From Candidatus Nanopelagicales bacterium (GTDB lineage Bacteria > Actinomycetota > Actinomycetes > S36-B12 > UBA10799), in contig JALOLM010000062.1 in NCBI GenBank assembly GCA_025455985.1, positions 1-12,864 on the forward strand: DNA of 12,864 bases. Reading direction: 5' to 3'. The stretch's first letter is position 1. Each line of letters opens with the position of its first letter. Below the pieces are notes generated by a model, which searched no databases, was not told where the DNA came from, and worked only from the letters and a program-made list of their open reading frames with translations. Of this stretch, positions 5,814 to 11,737 are shown one piece after another. Position numbers and translations under genes: made by a program.

Positions 5814-7720
5814 TCGGCTCCCTGCGAGTACCCGGCGTCGAGCCGGGAGAGCGCCTGGGCGACCTTGGCCGTGTCGGTCATGAAGCTCAAGGGTGGAAGG
5901 CTGCGTCGCAGATACCCGCCATACCGGCGGTTGGCCAGCCTGCTGTCGAGGATGGCCACGACCCCGCGATCGGCATCCGATCGGATCAGCCGGCCTGCGC
6001 CTTGGGCCAGCGTCATTGCCGCCAGTGGCAGCGAGACCTGCATCCAGCCGGATCCGCCGTGGGAGTCGATGGCAGACTGCCGGGCACTGACCACGGGATC
6101 GGTCGGCGGCGGGAACGGCAACTTGTCGATGATCACCAGCGTGCAGGACGGCCCGGGCACATCCACGCCCTGCCACAGGCCAAGCGTGCCGACCAGCACA
6201 CTCCGGTGGTTGTTCGAGAAGGCGCGGATCAACGGCGCGGTCGGCTCCCCCTTGCGCTGCACGAGCAGATCTGAAACACAGTCCGACAGAGCATCCTGCA
6301 TGGCATCGACGCCGCGCCAGGACGCCATCAGCACCAGGGCCCTGCCCCCGGCTGCGGACACGAGGTCCCGGGCGACGTCCAGGGCCTGGCTCGTCGGCCA
6401 GTCCGGACCGGGGGCTGCCAGTCGATCGGGAACGAACAGGATGCCTTGCGCCGCGTAATCAAAGGGACTGCCTACGTCTTCACCTTCCCACTGTCCGGCC
6501 CGCAGGCCCAGTTGCTCGGCGATGGTCGTGAAGCTGCCTCCGAGCTGGAGGGTGGCGGAGGTGAACACGGCCGCGCGCTCACCGATGATCCCCTCGCGGA
6601 CGACTCCGGATACGTCAAGCGGCAGGACCACCAACCGATCCCCCCGCCGCCACATGACACTGCTGGCGTCGGCCGACAGCAACTCCCCCGCAGCGTCGTG
6701 CATGGACTCCACGGCTGCGATCGCCCGCTGCCGGCCAGAAGGATCGGAGTCGGTCGCCCGGCGAAGAGCCGCCATCGCCAGTCCACAGGCTTCCCGTACC
6801 GTTGACAACGCGGCCAGCACCGCCTTGGGCAGCTCCACGACACGCCGGCCGTCTGCGGCGTCCCAGACCGTCAATGCCCCTTCCAGCGCATCCGCCGCGT
6901 CCTGCACCCGATCGGCCTCTTCGGCACAGCCTGCGGCCTTGGTCCGGCGAGACGCACGCGACAGGGCGTCCACAGACAACTCATCGGTCGCGGCTCTCTG
7001 CAGTGCCGCGGGCAGGGCATGGGCTTCGTCAACGATCACCGCGTCGTGCTCACCCAGGATCCCCTCCTGAACCGCGTTCAGGGCCAGCAACGAGTGATTC
7101 GTGACGACAACATCAGCGGCGCGTGCCCGCGCGATCGCCTTCTCGGCCCAGCAGTCCTCGACGAACGCGCACCCCGAACCTCGCGAACACTCCTGGGAGT
7201 TCACCGAGAAGGCCTGCCAGACCAAACCAGAGACGTCTTCGAGTTCGTCGCGGTCGCCGGTAAAGGTGGTCTTGGCCCAGGCGTTGACCCGCTGCGCCTG
7301 CTTCTCGGTGGCCGTGCGGTCCAGCACTTGCTGCTCAGGGTCGCCAGTACCGTCTGCGCGCGCTAGGCACAAGTAGTTGCTACGTCCCTTGAGCGTGGCG
7401 AAGTTGACCTCCCGGCGCACCAACGGCGTGAGTACCTCGATCACCCGTGGGAGATCGCGCTCGACGAGCTGGTGCTGCAGCGCCAGCGTGGCTGTGGCTA
7501 CGACCACTCTCGACTGGCCTGGATCCGCATGGGCGACGTGCTCGATCGCCGGCACCAAGTAGCCAACCGACTTGCCGGTGCCCGTGCCGGCCTGGATGAG
7601 GACCGTCGACTCGTGGTCCAGGGCCCGCGCTACGAGCTCCACCATCTGCAATTGCCCCGGCCGGTGGGCACCACGCAAGTCGGCTACGACTGCGTCAAGG
7701 AGTTCGGGCAAGGGCACCAT
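5810..7720 (-). CDS. dinG: DinG/XPD-family Fe-S ATP-dependent DNA helicase
   Basis: Superfamily 2 helicase (5'-3' by family) acting in DNA repair or resolution of structured DNA. The 636 residues carry Walker A AGTGTGKS (44-51), motif Ia VVVATATLALQHQL (72-85), four cysteines at 118, 178, 184 and 190 placed as in the XPD/DinG 4Fe-4S cluster, the DEAH box (231-234), motif III TSATL (387-391), motif V GTLGLWQGVD (511-520) and motif VI QGAGRLIR (573-580). All core residues are present. There is no exonuclease domain as in some Firmicutes DinG proteins. The start ATG 7720 has no Shine-Dalgarno; CACAAT stands 6 bases upstream, hinting at a leaderless transcript, and a stop lies in frame just upstream. 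hflX ends 33 bases before it. No SOS box was seen near the start. The symbol is by family; actinobacterial copies are often annotated only as helicase. Confidence 0.93.
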   Translation of the reverse strand: MVPLPELLDAVVADLRGAHRPGQLQMVELVARALDHESTVLIQAGTGTGKSVGYLVPAIEHVAHADPGQSRVVVATATLALQHQLVERDLPRVIEVLTPLVRREVNFATLKGRSNYLCLARADGTGDPEQQVLDRTATEKQAQRVNAWAKTTFTGDRDELEDVSGLVWQAFSVNSQECSRGSGCAFVEDCWAEKAIARARAADVVVTNHSLLALNAVQEGILGEHDAVIVDEAHALPAALQRAATDELSVDALSRASRRTKAAGCAEEADRVQDAADALEGALTVWDAADGRRVVELPKAVLAALSTVREACGLAMAALRRATDSDPSGRQRAIAAVESMHDAAGELLSADASSVMWRRGDRLVVLPLDVSGVVREGIIGERAAVFTSATLQLGGSFTTIAEQLGLRAGQWEGEDVGSPFDYAAQGILFVPDRLAAPGPDWPTSQALDVARDLVSAAGGRALVLMASWRGVDAMQDALSDCVSDLLVQRKGEPTAPLIRAFSNNHRSVLVGTLGLWQGVDVPGPSCTLVIIDKLPFPPPTDPVVSARQSAIDSHGGSGWMQVSLPLAAMTLAQGAGRLIRSDADRGVVAILDSRLANRRYGGYLRRSLPPLSFMTDTAKVAQALSRLDAGYSQGAD

Positions 7721-7726
7721 TCGTCG

Positions 7727-7732
7727 ATTGTG
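7727..7732 (-). promoter_or_regulatory. Possible -10 element for leaderless dinG transcript
   Basis: CACAAT lies 6 bases before the dinG ATG and fits the minimal NANNNT actinobacterial -10 pattern. The stretch reads ACAATCGACGAATGG, much like ACAATCGGAGAATGT in front of miaA. No convincing -35 is visible, and hflX read-through is an alternative. Confidence 0.3.
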
Positions 7733-7753
7733 TCAGCCTGGGCCATGTGTGGA

Positions 7754-8989
7754 TCAGGAGCGGGCAGAGCCTGTGGGTTCTCCGCTCACTCGTGCCATCG
7801 CGGCCGCCAGATCAGCCGGCACCCTCGCGCACACCCGGGTCCCCTCGGCGACGTGTTCGACCTTGATCTCCGAACCCACCGCGTACACCCGCGACACCAG
7901 ATCTCCGCGGTCGAAAGGGACGATCACATCGATGGCGATCAGGGGATCCGGCAGCGCCTCATCGAGGCGTGCCAAAAGCGCGTCAATCCCCTCGCCGGTC
8001 TTGGCCGACACCTCCGCGCTGCCGGGCAGCTCCCGGCGGATCTGGGCCAGGGTGTCGGGGTCGGCCACATCCACCTTGTTCACCACGAACAGTTCCGGGG
8101 CGTCGTGCTGACGGGTTTGCGCCATCGCCTCCCGGACTGCCTGCAACTGCCCGATCGGATCCGGGTCGGTCGCGTCCAGCACGATGAGCAACAGATCTCC
8201 TGCCGCCACCTCCTCGAGGGTCGACTTGAAGGCCTCGACCAGTGCATGCGGCAGGTGGCGCACGAAGCCGACCGTGTCAGTGATCGTGAAGTGCCGTCCC
8301 GAGGCGGTCTTGCCCCGGCGCACCGTCGGGTCCAAGGTGGCGAACAACGCGTCATCCACGAGTAGACCGGCGCCGGTGAGCCGATTGAGCAGGCTGGACT
8401 TCCCGGCGTTGGTGTAGCCCGCCAGCACTACGGAAGGTTCGTCGGAGTTGCGGCGAAGTGCCGACTTGGACGCCCGGACCTTGTCCAGTGTGCGCAACTG
8501 TCGCTTCAGGCGGCTCATCTGCGAGCGGATCCGGCGGCGGTCCGTCTCGATCTTGGTCTCACCCGGTCCGCGCGCCAGGACACCAGCACCCTGCTGGCTC
8601 AGCGACTCACCCCAGCCACGTAGGCGTGGCAGCATGTACTCCATCTGGGCCAGGGCCACCTGCGCTTTGCCCTCCTTGCTGCGGGCGTGATGGGCGAAGA
8701 TGTCCAGGATCAACCAGGTGCGGTCGACCACCTTGACTTTGAGGACCGCCTCCAGTTTGCGTAGCTGCCCCGGCGTCAGTTCACCGTCGCAGATGACCGT
8801 GTCAGCCCCGGTCGCCTGCACGATGTCACGCAACTCCCGGGCCTTGCCCGAACCCACGTACGTCGCGGGATCCGGCACTGATCGGCGCTGCACCACTCCC
8901 TCGAGCACCACGGACCCCGCCGTCTCGGCCAGCCTGGCGAGCTCTTGCAGCGAGCGATCTGCCTCCAACGCGCTGCCGTGGGTCCACAC
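7754..8989 (-). CDS. hflX: Ribosome-associated GTPase HflX, first codons displaced by a frameshift
   Basis: GTPase that splits stalled or stressed ribosomes. The 411-residue open frame contains the N-terminal HflX domain (VGSGKARELRDIV near 45-57, KVVDRTWLILDIF 86-98, LPRLRGWGESLSQQ, GPGETKIETDRRR 141-153) and a G domain with G1 GYTNAGKSS (191-199), G3 DTVGF (238-242), G4 NKVD (304-307) and G5 SAK (328-330). The frame can only begin at GTG 8989, reading V-W-T-H-G-S. Yet in-frame upstream codons (9001-8990) still encode V-L-V-G, the rest of the family's first strand (VLVGVW), and have no start codon. A well-placed start lies in the other frame at 9030. Bridging the frames by one base would give 425 residues, close to E. 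coli HflX (426). So this is either a real or sequencing-derived indel, or translation restarts at 8989. The GTPase body is undamaged. Confidence 0.9.
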   Translation of the reverse strand: MWTHGSALEADRSLQELARLAETAGSVVLEGVVQRRSVPDPATYVGSGKARELRDIVQATGADTVICDGELTPGQLRKLEAVLKVKVVDRTWLILDIFAHHARSKEGKAQVALAQMEYMLPRLRGWGESLSQQGAGVLARGPGETKIETDRRRIRSQMSRLKRQLRTLDKVRASKSALRRNSDEPSVVLAGYTNAGKSSLLNRLTGAGLLVDDALFATLDPTVRRGKTASGRHFTITDTVGFVRHLPHALVEAFKSTLEEVAAGDLLLIVLDATDPDPIGQLQAVREAMAQTRQHDAPELFVVNKVDVADPDTLAQIRRELPGSAEVSAKTGEGIDALLARLDEALPDPLIAIDVIVPFDRGDLVSRVYAVGSEIKVEHVAEGTRVCARVPADLAAAMARVSGEPTGSARS

Positions 8990-8994
8990 GCCAA

Positions 8995-9030
8995 CTAGAA
9001 CTCCTCGATGCGGATGTCTTCGTCAGCCAC
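8995..9030 (-). other. Displaced 5' segment of hflX (11 codons)
   Basis: GTG 9030 overlaps the dapF stop and has GGAG 7 bases upstream, an ideal start. It encodes MADEDIRIEEF and then meets TAG at 8997-8995. The IRIEE part should run into VLVGVW of HflX, which is encoded immediately after in the -1 frame (GTT at 9001-8999). The stop and the fallback GTG 8989 are 5 bases apart. Confidence 0.7.
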
Positions 9031-9847
9031 GCAGCAGCTCCGATAGTGATGGCGACAGGTGACCCTCGGCCACCAGAACCGCCGGGCCGGTCAGCACCAG
9101 CGAACCTGATTCGGTACGCCGGACGCTCAGGGTTCCCCCCGGAACCTCAATCTGCACTTCAGCGGGTCCGACTATTGCCGCATCTGCCAGCAGCCTGTCG
9201 GCCACCGCACAGATACCTGTCCCGCAGGACTGGGTCTCGCCCACGCCTCGCTCATGAACCCGCATCGAAGCACGCTCACCTGGCTGTTCCAGGACGACGA
9301 ACTCGACGTTGACGCCCTCCGGGAAGACCTCGGAGTCCACCTCGGGCGCTTCGAGCAGCGGTCCCGGCGCTGCCAGGTCGTCGACGAACACGACAGCATG
9401 CGGATTGGGCATGAACACGGCCTGCGCCGGCCAAGTGCGGCCATTCGCGCGCACCTGTACCACCGCCGGTTCGTATCGGGGAACACCCATGTCGACGCTG
9501 ATCTGATCCCCGAGCAACGCGATCTCCCGGCGGCCGCCACGGGTTCCGATCGAGAAACGCTCGGTGTCCACGAGATCGTGCGCGGATAGATAGGCGGCGA
9601 ACACCCGTGCACCATTGCCGCACATCTCGCCAATCGAGCCGTCGGCGTTGTGGTAGTCCATGAACCAGCCACCTTGGGCGTCCGGCACGACCCGGATGAG
9701 GCCGTCTGCGCCCACTCCGGTGCGCCGGTCGCAGATTGCCCGTACCGCCTGTGCGGTCACCAGCAACACGTCGTCCGGATCGGGCACGAGGACGAAGTCG
9801 TTGCCCGTGCCGTGGCCTTTTGTGAAGGCGACCGCAGACTCACTCAT
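9023..9847 (-). CDS. dapF: Diaminopimelate epimerase
   Basis: Interconverts LL- and meso-2,6-diaminopimelate, the late step of the lysine/peptidoglycan precursor pathway, in the cytosol. The 274 residues show the family start FTKGHGTGNDFVLV (8-21), the first active-site cysteine in MCGNGARVF (C76) and the second in QSCGTGICA (C208), with FMPNPHAVVFVDD (145-157) between them. Both catalytic cysteines of the cofactor-independent epimerase are present. ATG 9847 was chosen over an in-frame start at 9889 because homologues begin a few residues before FTK and because ATG overlaps the miaA stop as ATGA. AGAGG sits almost against the ATG, so translation probably depends on coupling to miaA. The dapF stop in turn overlaps the GTG (9030) proposed as the original hflX start. 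Confidence 0.96.
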   Translation of the reverse strand: MSESAVAFTKGHGTGNDFVLVPDPDDVLLVTAQAVRAICDRRTGVGADGLIRVVPDAQGGWFMDYHNADGSIGEMCGNGARVFAAYLSAHDLVDTERFSIGTRGGRREIALLGDQISVDMGVPRYEPAVVQVRANGRTWPAQAVFMPNPHAVVFVDDLAAPGPLLEAPEVDSEVFPEGVNVEFVVLEQPGERASMRVHERGVGETQSCGTGICAVADRLLADAAIVGPAEVQIEVPGGTLSVRRTESGSLVLTGPAVLVAEGHLSPSLSELLRG

Positions 9848-10749
9848 GCCTCTAGCGTGCCAATGATCTGTTCGGCGTGCGACGGGCATTCCAGCCAGAT
9901 CACTTCCGGATCACGCCGGAACCATGATCTTTGGCGGCGCGCAAGCCTGCGGGTGGCCACGTTCGTCGGCTCTTTGGCGGTCTCGGGATCCTGATCGGCA
10001 GCAAACGCAGCCAAGATCTGGGCGTACCCGACGGCACGGCTTGCGGTACGACTGGCCGCTAGTGCCGGGTGCAGCGATGCCACTTCAGCCACCAGCCCAG
10101 CCGCCCACATCTGGTCAACCCGCGCGGCGATCCGGGAATCGACGACATCCACTCCGGGGTCCCAGCCCAACCGCAGCGAAGGCTGCCAGGGATCGGCCTG
10201 GCCCAAGGATGCCTGGTAGGGCGCGCCGGTGATCTCGTTCACCTCCAGCGCACGCACGATCCGGCGACCGTTGGTGGCCAGGATCTGTGCCGCCGCGGCC
10301 GGGTCCACCTGCGCGAGCCGTCGGTGCAGGGCGAGCGCCCCGACCTCTGCGAGTTCCTGCTCCAATAGCGCGCGCACGCGCGGGTCAGTGCCCGGGAACC
10401 TCAGATCATCGAGCACCGACTGGACGTACAGCCCAGAACCACCGGTCAGAAGTGCTCGACCGCCTCGTTCGTGGATGGACGTGATCGCTGCGCGGGCGAG
10501 CCGCTGATACGAAGCGACGTCCATGGCCTGCTCTACATCCAGGATGTCGATGAGGTGATGCCGGACGCGGTTTCGGTCCTGCGCGCTGGGCTTGGCCGTG
10601 CCGATGTCCATGCCGCGATAGACGCAGAATGCGTCCGCGTTCACGATCTCCATGTCGAAGCGCTCGGCAAGTCCCAATGCCAACTCGGACTTGCCCGCAG
10701 CCGTGGGACCCACCAGCGCGACCAATCGCGCTCCCGCCGGCCTCGACAT
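9844..10749 (-). CDS. miaA: tRNA dimethylallyltransferase MiaA
   Basis: Transfers a dimethylallyl group to N6 of A37 in tRNAs reading UNN codons, giving i6A37, the substrate of MiaB encoded nearby. In the 301-residue form the P-loop is GPTAAGKS (14-21), followed by NADAFCVYRGMDIGTAKP (37-54), LTGGSGLYVQSVLDDL (101-116), NGRRIVRALEVNEITG, TASRAVGYAQI and RRLARRQRSWFRRD. The catalytic aspartate D39 is kept, but the usual following Ser is Ala40 and the usual Gln is Cys42. ATG 10749 has GGAG almost touching it and GACAAT 6 bases upstream, suggesting a leaderless message. A start at 10809 would add 20 residues unlike the family, and an internal TTG (at L9) with GGGAG 5 bases upstream is also possible. 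The stop overlaps the dapF start. Confidence 0.94.
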   Translation of the reverse strand: MSRPAGARLVALVGPTAAGKSELALGLAERFDMEIVNADAFCVYRGMDIGTAKPSAQDRNRVRHHLIDILDVEQAMDVASYQRLARAAITSIHERGGRALLTGGSGLYVQSVLDDLRFPGTDPRVRALLEQELAEVGALALHRRLAQVDPAAAAQILATNGRRIVRALEVNEITGAPYQASLGQADPWQPSLRLGWDPGVDVVDSRIAARVDQMWAAGLVAEVASLHPALAASRTASRAVGYAQILAAFAADQDPETAKEPTNVATRRLARRQRSWFRRDPEVIWLECPSHAEQIIGTLEA

Positions 10750-10755
10750 TCTCCG

Positions 10756-10761
10756 ATTGTC
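10756..10761 (-). promoter_or_regulatory. Possible -10 element for leaderless miaA transcript
   Basis: GACAAT lies 6 bases upstream of ATG 10749, the spacing expected if transcription starts at or next to the start codon. The -35 region is not recognisable. The same ACAATCG-x-x-GAATG layout precedes dinG. Confidence 0.35.
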
Positions 10762-10809
10762 CCGCAATACGCACATCGAACTCGTCAGGCGGGCTGGCCG
10801 GGGCCGCAT

Positions 10810-10815
10810 TACTAT
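10810..10815 (+). promoter_or_regulatory. Possible -10 element for the antitoxin-like/LigB-like pair
   Basis: TACTAT, within ATTACTATCC, is the best -10 match in the 101-base divergent region between miaA and the plus-strand pair. It would place the transcript start near 10822 and leave a short leader carrying AAGGAG. No clear -35 is seen in the G/C-rich stretch upstream. Confidence 0.4.
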
Positions 10816-10850
10816 CCTTCGAGGGCAATCTCACCGGCAAGGAGTCAACC

Positions 10851-11102
10851 GTGGGTGCATACGACGAGGCCAAGAAACAGGCGGACAGTCTGATCGAGAA
10901 GGCGAAAGGCACTGTCGGCGACCTCGCCGACAAGTCCGTCGACAAAATGGCTGGCGTTGTGGATAAGGCCACTGACGTCATCGACGACAAGACTGGCGGC
11001 AAGGCCTCCGCGGCCACCGCGATGCTCGACCAGACCGTCACGGGGGCCATGGACAAGGTGGCTGCCGCCACCAAGAAGCCGCAGCAACCGGAGCAGTCCT
11101 GA
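10851..11102 (+). CDS. Small Rv0909/MT0933-type antitoxin-like protein
   Basis: An 83-residue, charged, helix-prone protein rich in Lys, Asp and Ala with no cysteine, signal peptide or membrane segment. The segment VVDKATDVIDDKTGGKASA (36-54) resembles the core of the MT0933/Rv0909 antitoxin family, whose hallmark is D-[KE]-[KA]-x-D-x-[VI]-D-[DE]-KTGGK. GTG 10851 is the start because AAGGAG lies 6 bases upstream. No neighbouring toxin (Rv0910-like SRPBCC protein or other) is present. The next gene, 5 bases downstream, encodes a LigB-like protein, and from memory homologues in Streptomyces sit at the same place near miaA. The antitoxin label is thus a family name rather than a shown function; a structural or stress role is as likely. 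Confidence 0.75.
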   Translation: MGAYDEAKKQADSLIEKAKGTVGDLADKSVDKMAGVVDKATDVIDDKTGGKASAATAMLDQTVTGAMDKVAAATKKPQQPEQS

Positions 11103-11107
11103 GCGAC

Positions 11108-11737
11108 GTGGCGCCCCTGGTCCGCGTGGCGTTCCTGCCGGTGACGCCCATGCTGGTACCGCAAATCGCCACGGGCGCAGCACACGAACTCGAGCCTTTG
11201 CGCGCCGCGGCCAGATCGGCCGTCGACTGGGCGATGACGGGCGCGCGTCACGCCGCCGTCGTGCTCCCGGATGAGACCGCCACCGTGGGCGGGTCGTCGC
11301 TGGCCGGCTTCGGCTTGGATGTGGGTGATGGGCCGCCTGCCCCGTTGCCCTTGGCGATCGCCCGATGGCTGCTCGGGGATCGCTCTGCCACGGCCCTGCC
11401 TGCCGGTTCCCTGGAACTGTCCGGCTTCGATGCCGTACTGGTGATGGGTGACGGCAGCGCATCGCGCACAGAGAAGGCTCCGGGCAGCCTGCACCCCGCG
11501 GCTCACACATTTGATGATGCAGTGATCACTGCACTGACGGCAGGCGACCCGCAATCACTGGCCGGACTCGATCCGAGCCTCGGCGTCGAGGTCAAAGCGG
11601 AGGGCACCCCGGCGTGGCGCAGCATCGGCGCGGCGGTGGCCTCGGTCGACGAGGCCCACGTGGACTACTGCGACGACCCTTACGGCGTGCTCTACATCGT
11701 GGCTAGATGGCGCGCACGCCTGGCAGTCCAAGCATGA
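11108..11737 (+). CDS. LigB-like (class III extradiol dioxygenase-fold) protein, function unknown
   Basis: A 209-residue cytoplasmic protein. The beginning V-AFLPVTPMLVPQIATGAAHELEPLRAA follows the pattern of actinobacterial proteins named after the catalytic subunit of class III extradiol dioxygenases (xxCPxPPLLVPEVAxG-x-ELxxLR), and the end DDPYGVLYIVARW fits the family's closing DxPYGVGYxVxRW. The N-terminal histidine expected of a metal ligand in true dioxygenases (P-H-P) is absent here, where the residues are P-V-T-P. Few histidines are left overall (H26, H48, H129, H133, H184). A ring-cleaving activity is therefore doubtful. GTG 11108 starts 5 bases after the preceding stop; its ribosome binding site is poor (GAG 3 bases upstream, GGAG 16 upstream), so coupling to the upstream gene is likely. 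Its last 35 bases overlap the 3' end of miaB on the other strand. Confidence 0.7.
   Translation: MAPLVRVAFLPVTPMLVPQIATGAAHELEPLRAAARSAVDWAMTGARHAAVVLPDETATVGGSSLAGFGLDVGDGPPAPLPLAIARWLLGDRSATALPAGSLELSGFDAVLVMGDGSASRTEKAPGSLHPAAHTFDDAVITALTAGDPQSLAGLDPSLGVEVKAEGTPAWRSIGAAVASVDEAHVDYCDDPYGVLYIVARWRARLAVQA

Noticed and set aside
5049..6176. Minus-strand open frame of 375 codons spanning the lexA promoter, lexA and the dinG end
   Set aside because: It covers lexA antisense and dinG out of frame. Both real genes have intact motifs, so this is a GC-bias shadow.
8995..9010. Programmed -1 ribosomal frameshift at the start of hflX
   Set aside because: The shift point GAG-GAG-TTC is not a repeated slippery heptamer and the P-site tRNA could not re-pair well after slipping. 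An indel or restart explains it more simply.
9848..9889. Upstream in-frame start for dapF adding 14 residues
   Set aside because: The extra residues are encoded within the miaA C-terminus, do not resemble DapF, and ATG 9847 forms the typical ATGA overlap.
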